64,000 bases of DNA from Modestobacter sp. VKM Ac-2982 (GCF_026967935.1 NZ_JAPVBL010000001.1:1160082-1224081); one strand, 5' to 3'; positions 47,930 through 59,131 are shown, counted from the stretch's first letter. The notes: generated from the letters alone by a model not told the origin. Translations and numbers: made by a program.

Positions 47930-48759
47930 TGGACGCGTCCAGTCGGGCTGCGATGGAGGAGTCGCGGGCGAGCCTGCAGGAGAAGTCCCAGGGGGCTCGC
48001 AGCCGCAACCACGGTGACGTCCTGCTCACCCTGGCCGACGAGCTCTTCGCCGTGGCGCAGCTCCTGCAGAGCCAGCCGTCGCTCCGGCGGGCGCTGTCGG
48101 ACGCCTCCGTGCGACCCGACGACCGCGCCGGTCTGGCTCGGCGGCTGCTCTCCGGTCAGCTCGGTGCCGACACCATGTCGGTGGTCGAGACGGTCGTGCG
48201 GCAGCGCTGGTCGCGACCGCGGGACCTGGTGGAGGCCACCGAGACCCTCGCCACCGAAGCCGCACTGGACGCGGCCGACGCGCGTGGCGAGCTGGAGGGC
48301 GTCGAGGACGAGCTGTTCCGGTTCGGCCGCATCGTGGCCGGGGACGACGACCTCGCCCGCATCCTGGGTGACCGGTCCGCACCGCGGGAGGGCAAGACCG
48401 CCCTCCTCGACCGGCTGCTGGCGGGCCGGGTCAGCCCGGTGACCGAGCGGCTGGTGCGGAACGCGCTGACCAGCCCGCACGTCCACAACCCGGAGAACGA
48501 GGTCGAGCGGCTCTCCACGATGGCCGCCCGGCGCCGGGGGCGCTCGGTCGCCCACGTGACCTCGGCCGTCCCGTTGACGGCCGCGCAGGAACAGCGGCTG
48601 ACCGACGTGCTCGGCCGGCTCTACGGGCGGACGATGGGCCTGCAGGTCCAGGTCGACCCCGACGTGCTCGGTGGCCTGGTCGTCCGGGTGGACGACGAGA
48701 TCATCAACGGCAGCATCGCTGCGCGACTCGAGGCCAGCGGCCGGCGACTCGCCGGCTGA
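47929..48759 (+). CDS. atpH: ATP synthase subunit delta
   Basis: 276 residues, about 100 longer than E. coli delta, as in other actinobacteria. It joins the b stalk to the alpha/beta head. [20 protein letters not shown] and LADDARRSG-type helices begin it; the end has the family motif [24 protein letters not shown] 47929 overlaps atpF (TGATG). Confidence 0.95.
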   Translation: MDASSRAAMEESRASLQEKSQGARSRNHGDVLLTLADELFAVAQLLQSQPSLRRALSDASVRPDDRAGLARRLLSGQLGADTMSVVETVVRQRWSRPRDLVEATETLATEAALDAADARGELEGVEDELFRFGRIVAGDDDLARILGDRSAPREGKTALLDRLLAGRVSPVTERLVRNALTSPHVHNPENEVERLSTMAARRRGRSVAHVTSAVPLTAAQEQRLTDVLGRLYGRTMGLQVQVDPDVLGGLVVRVDDEIINGSIAARLEASGRRLAG

Positions 48760-48824
48760 ACCAGCTCGACCGCGACCGCGGCACCGCACCACCACAGACA
48801 CCAGCAGGAAGAGGACGCAGAGCC

Positions 48825-50462
48825 ATGGCCGAGCTGACGATCTCCGCGGACGAGATCCGCAGTGCGATCCAGAACTACGTCTCCGACTACACCCCGGACG
48901 TCTCCCGGGAAGAGGTCGGGGTCGTCACCGAGTCCGGCGACGGCATCGCCCGGGTCGAGGGCCTGCCCTCGGTCATGACCAACGAGCTGCTCGAGTTCGA
49001 GGGCGGCGTGCGGGGACTGGCGCTGAACCTGGACGTGCGCGAGGTCGGCGTCGTCATCCTGGGTGACTTCTCCGGGATCGAGGAGGGCCAGACGGTCCGC
49101 CGGACCGGCGAGGTCCTCTCGGCGCCGGTCGGCGACGGCTTCCTCGGCCGGGTCGTCGACCCGCTGGGCAACGCCATCGACGGTGGCAGCCCGATCGAGA
49201 GCACCACCCGGCGCGCTCTCGAGCTGCAGGCGCCCAGCGTGGTCCAGCGGCAGTCGGTGCACGAGCCGATGCAGACCGGCATCAAGGCCATCGACGCCAT
49301 GACGCCGATCGGCCGTGGCCAGCGTCAGCTGATCATCGGTGACCGGCAGACCGGCAAGTCGGCGATCGCGCTGGACACGATCATCAACCAGAAGCAGGCC
49401 TGGGCGACCGGTGACCCGGCGCAGCAGGTTCGCTGCATCTACGTGGCGGTCGGTCAGAAGGGCTCGACCATCGCGGCGACCAAGGCCGCGCTCGAGGACG
49501 CCGGCGCGATGGAGTACACGACCATCGTCGCCGCCCCTGCCTCGGAGGCCGCCGGCTTCAAGTACATCGCCCCCTACACCGGCTCGGCCATCGGCCAGCA
49601 CTGGATGTACGAGGGCAAGCACGTCCTGATCGTCTTCGACGACCTGTCCAAGCAGGCCGAGGCCTACCGCGCCGTCTCGCTTCTGCTGCGCCGTCCGCCG
49701 GGTCGCGAGGCCTACCCCGGCGACGTCTTCTACTTGCACTCCCGGCTGCTGGAGCGTTGCGCCAAGCTCAACGACGAGCTGGGCGCGGGCTCGATGACCG
49801 GGCTGCCGCTGATCGAGACCAAGGGCAACGACGTCTCGGCGTACATCCCGACCAACGTCATCTCGATCACCGACGGTCAGATCTTCCTGGAGACCGGGCT
49901 CTTCAACTCCGGTGTGCGCCCGGCGATCAACGTCGGCGTCTCGGTGTCCCGGGTCGGTGGCTCGGCACAGATCAAGGCGATGAAGTCGGTCGCCGGCCGG
50001 TTGCGGCTGGACCTGGCCCAGTTCCGTGAGCTCGAGGCGTTCGCCTCGTTCTCCTCGGACCTGGACGCCTCCAGCCGGGCGACCCTGGAGCGCGGTCAGC
50101 GTCTGGTGGAGCTGCTCAAGCAGGGCCAGTACTCGCCGTACCCGGTGGAGCGCGAGGTCGTCTCGCTGTGGCTGGGCACCACCGGCAAGCTGGACCGGGT
50201 GCCGGTGCCCGACGTGCGTCGCTTCGAGGCCGAGTTCCTGGACTTCCTGGACCGGGGCGACAGCATCGCCTTCGACTCGATCCGGACGTCGAAGAAGCTC
50301 GAGGACGACACCGTCTCCAGCCTGGAGTCCTCGGTCGAGCAGTTCTACGGCCAGTTCACCACCTCCGAGGGTGAGTCCTTGCAGGGCAACGAGCCCGAGG
50401 TCGAAGCCATGGACGCTCGTGAGCGGGGCCAGGAGACCGTCCAGGTCAAGCGGGCCGGCTGA
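48825..50462 (+). CDS. atpA: ATP synthase subunit alpha
   Basis: 545 residues. The non-catalytic nucleotide-binding subunit of F1. Walker A is [14 protein letters not shown] (about 172), followed by [35 protein letters not shown] and the Arg finger in the [18 protein letters not shown] segment. The C-terminus has a short acidic extension ([18 protein letters not shown]). Preceded by AGGAAGAGG. Confidence 0.98.
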   Translation: MAELTISADEIRSAIQNYVSDYTPDVSREEVGVVTESGDGIARVEGLPSVMTNELLEFEGGVRGLALNLDVREVGVVILGDFSGIEEGQTVRRTGEVLSAPVGDGFLGRVVDPLGNAIDGGSPIESTTRRALELQAPSVVQRQSVHEPMQTGIKAIDAMTPIGRGQRQLIIGDRQTGKSAIALDTIINQKQAWATGDPAQQVRCIYVAVGQKGSTIAATKAALEDAGAMEYTTIVAAPASEAAGFKYIAPYTGSAIGQHWMYEGKHVLIVFDDLSKQAEAYRAVSLLLRRPPGREAYPGDVFYLHSRLLERCAKLNDELGAGSMTGLPLIETKGNDVSAYIPTNVISITDGQIFLETGLFNSGVRPAINVGVSVSRVGGSAQIKAMKSVAGRLRLDLAQFRELEAFASFSSDLDASSRATLERGQRLVELLKQGQYSPYPVEREVVSLWLGTTGKLDRVPVPDVRRFEAEFLDFLDRGDSIAFDSIRTSKKLEDDTVSSLESSVEQFYGQFTTSEGESLQGNEPEVEAMDARERGQETVQVKRAG

Positions 50463-50464
50463 CG

Positions 50465-51433
50465 ATGGCTGGTTCCCTCCGCGCGCTGCGCCGCCGGATC
50501 CGCTCCACCCAGTCGACGAAGAAGATCTTCTCGGCTCAGGAGCTGATCGCGGCCGCGCGCATCGTGCGTGCCCAGGCCCGGGTCGAGGCCTCCAAGCCCT
50601 ACGCCCGGGAGATCACCCGCGTGTTGTCGGCCCTGGCGGGCTCGGCGAGCCTGGACCACCCGCTGCTGACCGACCGGGAGAACCCCCGGCGGGTCGCCGT
50701 GCTGGTGGTCACCTCCGACCGCGGGTTCGCCGGCTCCTACAACGTCAACGTGCTGCGGCGGACAGAGGAGCTGCTCGCCCTGCTCCGCGACGAGGGCAAG
50801 GAGCCGCTGCTCTACGTCGTCGGCCGCAAGGGCGAGACGTACTACCGGTTCCGGGACCGGGACGTCGAGGAGACCTGGACCGGGTTCTCCGAGCAGCCGG
50901 GGTACGAGGACGCCCAGGAGATCGGTCGGACTCTCATCACCGCCTTCACGGCCGGTGAGGACGACGACGAGACCGGCGGGGGTGCCGACGACGTGCTCGG
51001 CGTGGACGAACTGCACATCGTCTACACCGAGTTCCGTTCCCTGCTCTCCCAGGTGCCGGTGGCCAACCGGATGGCGCCGCTGGTCGTGGAGGAGGTCGAC
51101 GAACTGCGCGACGATCGCGACGTCCAGGCCGAGGAGTCCCGCAGCAGCGACATCACCCCGGCGTATGAGTTCGAGCCGTCGGCCGAGCAGCTGCTGGACG
51201 CGTTGTTGCCGAAGTACGTGACGACCCGGATCTACGCGGCGCTGCTCGAGGCAGCTGCCTCGGAGTCGGCGTCGCGCCGCCGGGCCATGAAGTCGGCGTC
51301 GGACAACGCCGAGGAGCTGGCCAAGAACCTCTCCCGGCAGGCCAACGCGGCCCGTCAGGCAGAGATCACCCAGGAGATCAGCGAGATCGTCGGCGGCGCC
51401 GACGCGCTCGTGTCGGCCAACGCCGACGACTGA
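50465..51433 (+). CDS. atpG: ATP synthase subunit gamma
   Basis: 322 residues. The rotating shaft. [20 protein letters not shown] starts it and [20 protein letters not shown] ends it. Around residues 160-180 an acidic/Gly loop ([14 protein letters not shown]) is inserted; mycobacterial gamma subunits have a comparable extra loop, linked to low ATP hydrolysis. Starts two bases after atpA. Confidence 0.97.
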   Translation: MAGSLRALRRRIRSTQSTKKIFSAQELIAAARIVRAQARVEASKPYAREITRVLSALAGSASLDHPLLTDRENPRRVAVLVVTSDRGFAGSYNVNVLRRTEELLALLRDEGKEPLLYVVGRKGETYYRFRDRDVEETWTGFSEQPGYEDAQEIGRTLITAFTAGEDDDETGGGADDVLGVDELHIVYTEFRSLLSQVPVANRMAPLVVEEVDELRDDRDVQAEESRSSDITPAYEFEPSAEQLLDALLPKYVTTRIYAALLEAAASESASRRRAMKSASDNAEELAKNLSRQANAARQAEITQEISEIVGGADALVSANADD

Positions 51434-52969
<1,536 letters not shown>

Positions 52970-52975
52970 TCGAGG

Positions 52976-53017
52976 ACCCCTCGCCCCCGCCGCTCGCGAC
53001 GGGGCCCGGCGAGGGGT
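52976..53017 (+). terminator. First hairpin after atpD, GAGCnnGCGAG family
   Basis: ACCCCTCGCC (52976-52985) pairs perfectly with GGCGAGGGGT (53008-53017). On the minus strand it shows the family's GCGAGCGG core. Confidence 0.65.
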
Positions 53018-53033
53018 CGTCCCAGCACCGGGT

Positions 53034-53071
53034 CCACGGCCGGGCACCCCCTCGGGGGTGCCCGGCCGTGG
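53034..53071 (+). terminator. Second hairpin after atpD, perfect 18-bp stem
   Basis: Bases 53034-53051 are perfectly complementary to 53054-53071 with only two bases between; a very stable GC-rich stem. Confidence 0.75.
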
Positions 53072-53264
53072 CGTTCTCCGGCGTCCTGCGCCGATCCAAG
53101 GCCGGGGACCGGTGACGGTCCGCGCGCGGGTGGCGCCGGTGCGCTGGCGGCGCGCCATCCCATCGGGTGGGCCGCGGCCGAGGGCCTCAAGTTGGGGCGG
53201 CCGGGTGACGAACATGTCCATCGGAACGTCCGAGCGGCGGGCGTCATGCACAGGAGTTCGACTC
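53072..53264 (+). other. Region between the atpD terminators and the small unknown gene
   Basis: 193 bases. I see no coding frame or clear promoter; CAGGAG at 53251-53256 serves the next gene. Confidence 0.4.
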
Positions 53265-53510
53265 GTGCACACCTGGCACCTGGCAGCGGCGCTGCGCAGC
53301 GGGACGACGATGACGGCGACCTCGATGAGCGGGACGACCCGCGACGCAGCACCGGACGACGCGATGGAGTGGAGCTGGCCGCCGTACGCGCCGCTGGCAG
53401 TGGACGGTGAACCGTTCGACACGACCGAGTGGGCGCCGCCGTCGGTGGTCTGGCACCCCCAGCTGCGGCTCGGGCGCTGGACGGTGGTCTACCGCCGCAC
53501 CGCCTGCTGA
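53265..53510 (+). CDS. Small protein of unknown function between atpD and atpC
   Basis: 81 residues from GTG 53265, eight bases after CAGGAG. The C-terminal half is Trp/Pro-rich and looks like a folded module: EWSWPPYAPLAVDGEPFD, TTEWAPPSVVWHPQLRLG and RWTVVYRRTA. Codon use there follows the strong G/C third-position bias of real genes. The N-terminal part is Thr/Ser-rich. No signal peptide or membrane helix. I recognise no family. ATG 53310 is an alternative start. Its place inside the split atp cluster is unusual. Confidence 0.5.
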   Translation: MHTWHLAAALRSGTTMTATSMSGTTRDAAPDDAMEWSWPPYAPLAVDGEPFDTTEWAPPSVVWHPQLRLGRWTVVYRRTAC

Positions 53511-53637
53511 CCGACCCCCTGCCCGCACCGCCGGCCGGTTGACGGCGGCGCGCTCGACGGGAGCCCGCTCCTCCCCAACCGGGGTGTGTCCGCAAGGCCG
53601 GTGACAGCCTGTGGCGGAAGCAGGGCCACGCCGCCGG

Positions 53638-53643
53638 TACAGT
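53638..53643 (+). promoter_or_regulatory. -10 hexamer before atpC
   Basis: TACAGT, about 85 bases before GTG 53729. Together with the terminators after atpD it suggests that atpC has its own promoter. No clear -35 box. Confidence 0.45.
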
Positions 53644-53728
53644 GGGGGAGACCCGCTGCCGCTCCGACCGGACCGGCGGCCCGCATCACCGGCCTGGCTC
53701 GGGCGGTCGATGACCCTGGAGGACATAC

Positions 53729-54118
53729 GTGGCGACCCTGCAGGTCGAGCTCGTGGCCGTGGAGAAGATGCTCTGGTCCGGTGAGGCCAGCATGGTCATC
53801 GCCCGTACCACCGAGGGTGAGCTCGGTGTCCTGCCCGGCCACTCGCCCCTCCTGGGAGAGCTCGCCCCCGGGGGCGTCGTGCGCATCCGCACGGAGTCCG
53901 GTGAGGACCTCGTCGTCGCCGCGCACGGGGGTTTCCTGTCGGTGACCGAGCGCGGGGTCTCGATCCTCGCCGAGACGGCGGAGATCTCCACCGACATCGA
54001 CGTGGAGCGGGCCCGTGAGGCGCTCCGCCGCGCAGAGCAGGCCGGGGACGACCCGGAGGCGCTCGCCGCGGCCCGGCGAGCCCAGTCCCGGATCCGCGCC
54101 GCCGGCCAGGACGCCTGA
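53729..54118 (+). CDS. atpC: ATP synthase subunit epsilon
   Basis: 129 residues. It couples gamma to the c-ring and can brake hydrolysis. The beta-sandwich has LQVELVAVEKMLWSGEASMV and GELGVLPGHSPLLGELAPGG; the C-terminal helices (VERAREALRRAEQAG, AARRAQSRIRAAG) are complete. GTG 53729 with GGAGG six bases upstream. It lies 759 bases after atpD, when it is normally next to it. Confidence 0.96.
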   Translation: MATLQVELVAVEKMLWSGEASMVIARTTEGELGVLPGHSPLLGELAPGGVVRIRTESGEDLVVAAHGGFLSVTERGVSILAETAEISTDIDVERAREALRRAEQAGDDPEALAAARRAQSRIRAAGQDA

Positions 54119-54168
54119 CCGCCGACCGAGTCCGTACCTGACCCGCCTCGGCTGACGAGCCCCGCCCG

Positions 54169-54573
54169 GTGACCACCGCCGTCCTGGTCCTCGTCGGGCT
54201 GTTGCTGGTCGCCCTGGTCGCCGCCTTCCTGCTGCGCCGGCGGTTCCTGCTCTCCGGGCTGGGGGCGGTCACCATGTGGCTGCGAGCCCCCGGCACCTCC
54301 CGCTGGGCCGTCGGCGTCGCCTGGTACTCCGGCGACACGTTGCTCTGGTACCGCGCACTCTCCCTGTCGGTCCGCCCGAACCGGCGGCTGTGCCGCGCCC
54401 AGTTCCAGGTCGACGCCCGGCGTCGACCGACCGCGGCGGACCTGTCGCTGCCCGACGACAGCGTGATCCTGACCGTGCGCACCGGAGCCGGGCCCCAGGA
54501 GCTCGCGATGGACTCCTCGACGGTGACCGGGTTCCTGTCCTGGATCGAGTCCGCCCCGCCGGTCGACCGCTGA
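54169..54573 (+). CDS. DUF2550 family membrane protein
   Basis: 134 residues: one N-terminal helix (AVLVLVGLLLVALVAAFLLR) and a cytoplasmic beta-rich domain (WLRAPGTSRWAVGVAWYSGD, VRPNRRLCRAQFQVDARRRP). Same place as M. tuberculosis Rv1312, after atpC. Function unknown. GTG 54169, 50 bases after atpC, so likely co-transcribed with it. Confidence 0.88.
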   Translation: MTTAVLVLVGLLLVALVAAFLLRRRFLLSGLGAVTMWLRAPGTSRWAVGVAWYSGDTLLWYRALSLSVRPNRRLCRAQFQVDARRRPTAADLSLPDDSVILTVRTGAGPQELAMDSSTVTGFLSWIESAPPVDR

Positions 54574-54578
54574 AGAAG

Positions 54579-54633
54579 GACCCTCCTGCCCCCCACCGCT
54601 CGCGAGCTCGCGGCGGGCCCCTGCAGGAGGGCC
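54579..54633 (-). terminator. Hairpin between DUF2550 and adenosyltransferase genes, GAGCnnGCGAG family
   Basis: CCCTCCTGC (54581-54589) pairs with GCAGGAGGG (54623-54631) around a GAGCTCGCGAG core. Read on the minus strand it closely resembles the copy at 5229. It lies between convergent genes. Confidence 0.7.
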
Positions 54634-54664
54634 GAGCACGTGCGCCGTTCGGCTCGGGCCGGTC

Positions 54665-55270
54665 CTAGCTCTCGCGGGCGGCGCGCTGGGCGTGCACGCC
54701 GCTGTGCGCGCCGGGCTCCCAGAGCACGTCGCCGTCCGGGTTGGCGCCGCGGGCGAGGATGAAGAGCAGGTCCGACAGCCGGTTGAGGTATCGGGCGGTC
54801 TCGGTGTTGGTCCGCTCCGCGTCGTCGTCCAGCAGTGCCCAGACGCTGCGCTCGGCCCGCCGGGCGACCGTCCGCGCCGTGTGGAGCAGCGCGGCCAGCG
54901 GGGTGCCTCCCGGGAGGACGAACGAGGTGAGCGCGGGCAGCTCGGCGTTGGCCGCGTCACAGGCCGCCTCGAGTCGCTCCGTGTACGCCGCGGTGATCCG
55001 CAGCGGCGGGTGCTCCGGCGCCTCCTGGATCGGGGTGGAGAGGTCGGCGCCCACGTCGAACAGGTCGTTCTGCACGCTGCGGAGCAGCTCGGTGACCTCG
55101 GTCGACGGCCCGCCCAGGGCGATGGCGACCCCGATCGCGCTGTTGGTCTCGTCGACGTCGGCATAGGCGATCAGCCGCGCATCCGTCTTGGCCACCCGGG
55201 ACATGTCCCCGAGGTGGGTCTGCCCGGCGTCACCGGTGCGCGTGTAGATGCGGGTCAGCCGGACGGTCAT
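54665..55270 (-). CDS. Cob(I)alamin adenosyltransferase, PduO type
   Basis: 201 residues. It makes adenosylcobalamin from ATP and cob(I)alamin. Motifs: IYTRTGDAGQTHLGDMSRVA (ATP loop), ETNSAIGVAIA, FVLPGGTPLAALLHTARTVA, RRAERSVWALL and LNRLSDLLFILAR. The cofactor is what the MeaA mutase 2 kb away needs. ATG 55270 lies seven bases after TAGTCT, leaderless. Divergent from murA; M. tuberculosis Rv1314c holds the same place. Confidence 0.94.
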   Translation of the reverse strand: MTVRLTRIYTRTGDAGQTHLGDMSRVAKTDARLIAYADVDETNSAIGVAIALGGPSTEVTELLRSVQNDLFDVGADLSTPIQEAPEHPPLRITAAYTERLEAACDAANAELPALTSFVLPGGTPLAALLHTARTVARRAERSVWALLDDDAERTNTETARYLNRLSDLLFILARGANPDGDVLWEPGAHSGVHAQRAARES

Positions 55271-55277
55271 GGTCCCG

Positions 55278-55283
55278 AGACTA
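55278..55283 (-). promoter_or_regulatory. -10 hexamer of the adenosyltransferase gene
   Basis: TAGTCT on the minus strand, seven bases before ATG 55270. Confidence 0.55.
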
Positions 55284-55345
55284 GGCCGGACCAGGCGGTG
55301 CGTCGCCACCCCCGCGCCCGGTCGGGCTCCGTCCGCACGCGCCTC

Positions 55346-55351
55346 TAGGCT
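55346..55351 (+). promoter_or_regulatory. -10 hexamer of murA
   Basis: TAGGCT, six bases, then GTG 55358: a leaderless promoter that fixes the start. Confidence 0.6.
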
Positions 55352-55357
55352 GGGCGG

Positions 55358-56653
55358 GTGGACTGCTTCGAGGTGACCGGCGGGTCGTCCCTGCGCGGAC
55401 GCGTCCGGGTCACCGGCGCCAAGAACAGCGCGCTGAAGCTCATGGCGGCAGCGCTGCTCGCCCCGGGCCGGACGACGCTGGACGAGGTGCCCGACATCCT
55501 CGACGTCACGATCATGAGCGAGGTGCTGCGGCGCCTGGGCTGTGGTGTGACCTTCGAGCGCTACCCGCTGGAGCCCGGCGGCAGCCCGAGCGGCGGCGGC
55601 CGGGTCCTGATCGACGTCCCCGAACGGCCCTCCAGCGAGACCGACTACGACCTGGTCCGCCGGATGCGCGCGTCGATCAGCGTGCTCGGCCCGCTGGTGG
55701 CCAGGCTGGGCACCGCCAAGGTGGCCCTGCCCGGCGGCGACGCCATCGGTTCCCGCGGGCTGGACATGCACATCGCCGGGCTGGAGCGGCTCGGCGCGAC
55801 CGTGGTGAACGAGCACGGCTTCCTGATCGCGACCGCCCCCAAGCTCGTCGGCACCTCGATCTGGCTCGACTTCCCCTCGGTGGGGGCCACCGAGAACCTG
55901 GTGATGGCCGCCGCCCTCGCCCAGGGGACGACGATCGTGGACAACGCCGCCCGCGAGCCGGAGATCGTCGACCTGTGCCGGATGCTGGTCGCGATGGGCG
56001 CCCAGATCGAGGGTGCCGGCACGTCCACCATCACCGTGGAGGGCGTCCGGGAGCTGCGGCCGGTGGCCTACTCGACCGTCCCGGACCGCATCGTCGCGGG
56101 CACCTGGGCGATCGGTGCGGTGATGACCCGGGGCGACCTGGTGATCGAGCGGGCGGTGGCCGAGCACCTCAGCGTGCCGCTGGAGAAGCTCGTCAACGCC
56201 GGGGCGACCGTGGAGTCCCGGGACGACGGCATCCGGGTGGCGATGGCTGACCGGCCGCGGGGCATGGACATCGTCACGCTCCCGTTCCCCGGCTTCCCCA
56301 CCGACCTGCAGCCGATGGCCGTGGCGCTGGCCGCGGTCTCCAGCGGCACCGCGCTGATCACCGAGAACGTCTTCGAGGGCCGGTTCATGTTCGTCAACGA
56401 GCTGGTACGGCTCGGGGCCGACGTGCGCATCGACGGCCACCACGCGGTCGTGCGGGGCCGGGAACGGCTCTCCAGCGCGCCGGTGCTCGCCACCGACATC
56501 CGCGCCGGCGCCGGGCTGGTGCTCGCCGGGCTGTTGACCGACGGCGTCACCGAGGTGCAGGACGTACACCACGTCGACCGCGGCTACCCGGACTTCACCG
56601 AGCAGCTGCGCGGGGTGGGCGTGCAGATCGAGCGGACCCAGCGGCCGGGCTGA
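55358..56653 (+). CDS. murA: UDP-GlcNAc 1-carboxyvinyltransferase with Asp in place of the catalytic Cys
   Basis: 431 residues. First committed step of peptidoglycan synthesis: enolpyruvyl transfer from PEP to UDP-GlcNAc. [20 protein letters not shown] contains the conserved Lys22-Asn23. The active loop reads [15 protein letters not shown]: Asp128 stands where E. coli has Cys115, the target of fosfomycin. Such Asp enzymes, as in M. tuberculosis, are active and fosfomycin-resistant. [17 protein letters not shown] and [14 protein letters not shown] complete the family pattern. Confidence 0.97.
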   Translation: MDCFEVTGGSSLRGRVRVTGAKNSALKLMAAALLAPGRTTLDEVPDILDVTIMSEVLRRLGCGVTFERYPLEPGGSPSGGGRVLIDVPERPSSETDYDLVRRMRASISVLGPLVARLGTAKVALPGGDAIGSRGLDMHIAGLERLGATVVNEHGFLIATAPKLVGTSIWLDFPSVGATENLVMAAALAQGTTIVDNAAREPEIVDLCRMLVAMGAQIEGAGTSTITVEGVRELRPVAYSTVPDRIVAGTWAIGAVMTRGDLVIERAVAEHLSVPLEKLVNAGATVESRDDGIRVAMADRPRGMDIVTLPFPGFPTDLQPMAVALAAVSSGTALITENVFEGRFMFVNELVRLGADVRIDGHHAVVRGRERLSSAPVLATDIRAGAGLVLAGLLTDGVTEVQDVHHVDRGYPDFTEQLRGVGVQIERTQRPG

Positions 56654-56654
56654 G

Positions 56655-56975
56655 TCAGCGCCCCCCGAAGGACAGCGCGAGCGCGCGGGCGCGCTGGAGG
56701 TCCTCGGGGAAGACGAGCACGTCGGCCCGGTGCGCGGCCGGCTCGCGGATCGTGGACCGGATGCCGGCGTCGCTCAGCACGGCCCGCAGGGCCAGCGCCG
56801 ACTCCCGGCGGGTGAGCGTGGCCACCGGTGTCAGCAGCTCCTCGCGCTGCACCGGGGTGCCCGACGTGCTGTCCGAGGCGAAGGCCCAGCGGAGGAACAG
56901 CCCGATCAGCAGCAGCATCAGGAAGGCGATGACCGGTCCCACGGCGTAGTGCAGGCTCCCGGCGTCGATCGGCAC
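56655..56975 (-). CDS. Small membrane protein with DUF2007-like C-terminus
   Basis: 106 residues: one membrane helix (VGPVIAFLMLLLIGLFLRWA), then a cytoplasmic domain (RRESALALRAVLSDAGIRST and DVLVFPEDLQRARALALSFG) like the DUF2007 putative signalling domain. GTG 56975 with GGAGGGG upstream; a start at 57035 has no such support. Convergent with murA, stops one base apart. Confidence 0.78.
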   Translation of the reverse strand: MPIDAGSLHYAVGPVIAFLMLLLIGLFLRWAFASDSTSGTPVQREELLTPVATLTRRESALALRAVLSDAGIRSTIREPAAHRADVLVFPEDLQRARALALSFGGR

Positions 56976-57074
56976 GCTGACCCCCTCCGGAGGGGCGCGG
57001 CCGGCCGGCCACGAGCCCGGCCCCGAGTGTGCCACCGCGGGGGGAGGCCCGTGGCTACTGGTGAGTAACCGCCC

Positions 57075-57080
57075 TACACT
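57075..57080 (+). promoter_or_regulatory. -10 hexamer of meaA
   Basis: TACACT, eight bases before ATG 57089; leaderless pattern. Confidence 0.5.
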
Positions 57081-57088
57081 CCGCTGGC

Positions 57089-59104
57089 ATGCCGTTCCCT
57101 TCAGCGCCGAAGGACCGCGACCGTCCCTGGGTCATGCGCACCTATGCCGGCCACTCCTCGCCCGCGGAGTCCAACGCCCTCTACCGGCGGAACCTCGCCA
57201 AGGGCCAGACCGGGTTGTCCGTCGCCTTCGACCTCCCCACCCAGACCGGCTACGACCCCGACGACGAGCTGGCCGTTGGGGAGGTCGGCAAGGTCGGGGT
57301 GCCGGTGGCGCACATCGGTGACATGCGGGCCCTGTTCGACGGCATCCCGCTGGACGAGATGAACACGTCGATGACGATCAACGCGACCGCGATGTGGCAG
57401 CTCGCGCTCTACCAGGCGGTCGCGGAGGAGCACGGCCACGACGTCGCGCAGCTGGCCGGGACGACGCAGAACGACATCATCAAGGAGTACCTGTCGCGGG
57501 GGACCTACGTCTTCCCGCCGGCGCAGAGCATGCGGCTGATCACCGACATGGTCGCCTACACCGTGACGGCGATGCCGCGGTGGAACCCGATCAACATCTG
57601 CAGCTACCACCTGCAGGAGGCCGGGGCCACGCCGGTGCAGGAGATCGCCTACGCGATGAGCACCGCGATCGCCGTCCTGGACTCGGTGCGCGACTCCGGG
57701 CAGGTGCCGCCCGAGCGCTTCGGTGACGTCGTCGCCCGGATCTCCTTCTTCGTCAACGCCGGGGTCCGGTTCGTGGAGGAGATGTGCAAGATGCGCGCCT
57801 TCGGCCAGCTGTGGGACGAGCTGACCGCGGAGCGCTACGGCGTCGCCGACCCGAAGCAGCGGCGCTTCCGGTACGGGGTGCAGGTCAACTCCCTCGGCCT
57901 GACCGAGGCACAGCCGGAGAACAACGTCCAGCGGATCGTGCTGGAGATGCTCGCGGTCACGCTGTCCCGGGATGCCCGGGCGCGGGCGGTGCAGCTGCCG
58001 GCCTGGAACGAGGCGCTCGGCCTGCCACGGCCCTGGGACCAGCAGTGGTCGCTGCGGCTGCAGCAGGTCCTGGCGTTCGAGACCGACCTGCTGGAGTACG
58101 AGGACCTGTTCACCGGCTCGGTGGTGGTCGAGCGCAAGGTCGCCGAACTGGTCGAGGGCGCCCGGGTGGAGATCGCCCGGGTGCAGGAGCTGGGCGGCGC
58201 GGTGGCCGCGGTCGAGTCCGGCTACATGAAGAGCGAGCTGGTGGCCTCGCTGGCCCAGCGCCGGCGGCGGATGGAGAGCGGGGAGGACGTCGTCGTCGGG
58301 GTGAACCGCTACACGACCAGCGAGCCCAACCCGCTGCTGGCCGATCTCGAGACCGCGATCCAGAGCGTCGACCCGGCGGTCGAGGCGGCGGCGCAGGCGG
58401 CGGTGCAGCGGTGGCGCGAGGAGCGGGCGCCCGGGGCGGTGGCCGCGGCGCTCGACGAGCTGCGCGCAGCCGCGGCCACCGACCAGAACCTGATGGCCGC
58501 CACGCTGCGCTGCGCGCGGGCCGGCGTGACCACGGGGGAGTGGGCCGGCGCGCTGCGCGCGGTGTTCGGTGAGTACCGGGCCCCGACCGGCGTGGGTGGC
58601 GCCAGCGCCGGTGCGGCCGACGCGAGCCTGACCGAGGTGCGTGAGCTGGTCCGGCGCACCGGCGCAGAGCTCGGGGGGCGGCTCCGCTTCCTGGTCGGCA
58701 AGCCCGGGCTGGACGGGCACTCCAACGGTGCCGAGCAGATCGCCGTGCGGGCCCGGGACGCCGGGTTCGAGGTGGTCTACCAGGGGATCCGGCTCACCCC
58801 GGCGCAGATCGTCTCCGCGGCCGTCGAGGAGGACGTGCACGTGGTCGGCCTGTCGGTGCTCTCCGGGTCGCACCTGCAGGTCGTCCCGGCGGTGCTGGCC
58901 GGCCTGCGGGCGGCCGGCCTGGACGACGTCCCGGTGGTCGTCGGCGGGATCGTCCCCGACGGCGATGCCCGGCGGTTGCGGGACCTCGGCGTGGCCCGGG
59001 TCTTCACGCCCAAGGACTACGGGATCACCGACATCATGGCCGAGGTGGTCGCCGTCGTCCGGGAGGCGAACGGCCTCGCCGAAGACGCCCCGGTGCCCGT
59101 CTGA
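57089..59104 (+). CDS. meaA: Ethylmalonyl-CoA mutase (MeaA-type, B12-dependent)
   Basis: 671 residues, both domains in one chain. It rearranges ethylmalonyl-CoA to methylsuccinyl-CoA in the ethylmalonyl-CoA pathway for C2 assimilation. The substrate barrel has DRPWVMRTYAGHSSPAESNA, GLSVAFDLPTQTGYDPDD, MNTSMTINATAMWQLALYQ, AGTTQNDIIKEYLSRGTYVF and NPINICSYHLQEAGATPVQE. The B12 domain has LVGKPGLDGHSNGAEQIAVR (DxHxxG) and VVGGIVPDGDARRL. The MeaA wording fits ethylmalonyl- better than methylmalonyl- or isobutyryl-CoA mutases, but crotonyl-CoA carboxylase/reductase is not in the window. Confidence 0.9.
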   Translation: MPFPSAPKDRDRPWVMRTYAGHSSPAESNALYRRNLAKGQTGLSVAFDLPTQTGYDPDDELAVGEVGKVGVPVAHIGDMRALFDGIPLDEMNTSMTINATAMWQLALYQAVAEEHGHDVAQLAGTTQNDIIKEYLSRGTYVFPPAQSMRLITDMVAYTVTAMPRWNPINICSYHLQEAGATPVQEIAYAMSTAIAVLDSVRDSGQVPPERFGDVVARISFFVNAGVRFVEEMCKMRAFGQLWDELTAERYGVADPKQRRFRYGVQVNSLGLTEAQPENNVQRIVLEMLAVTLSRDARARAVQLPAWNEALGLPRPWDQQWSLRLQQVLAFETDLLEYEDLFTGSVVVERKVAELVEGARVEIARVQELGGAVAAVESGYMKSELVASLAQRRRRMESGEDVVVGVNRYTTSEPNPLLADLETAIQSVDPAVEAAAQAAVQRWREERAPGAVAAALDELRAAAATDQNLMAATLRCARAGVTTGEWAGALRAVFGEYRAPTGVGGASAGAADASLTEVRELVRRTGAELGGRLRFLVGKPGLDGHSNGAEQIAVRARDAGFEVVYQGIRLTPAQIVSAAVEEDVHVVGLSVLSGSHLQVVPAVLAGLRAAGLDDVPVVVGGIVPDGDARRLRDLGVARVFTPKDYGITDIMAEVVAVVREANGLAEDAPVPV

Positions 59105-59131
59105 GGGCAGGGCGGCTCGACCGGCCGTCTG

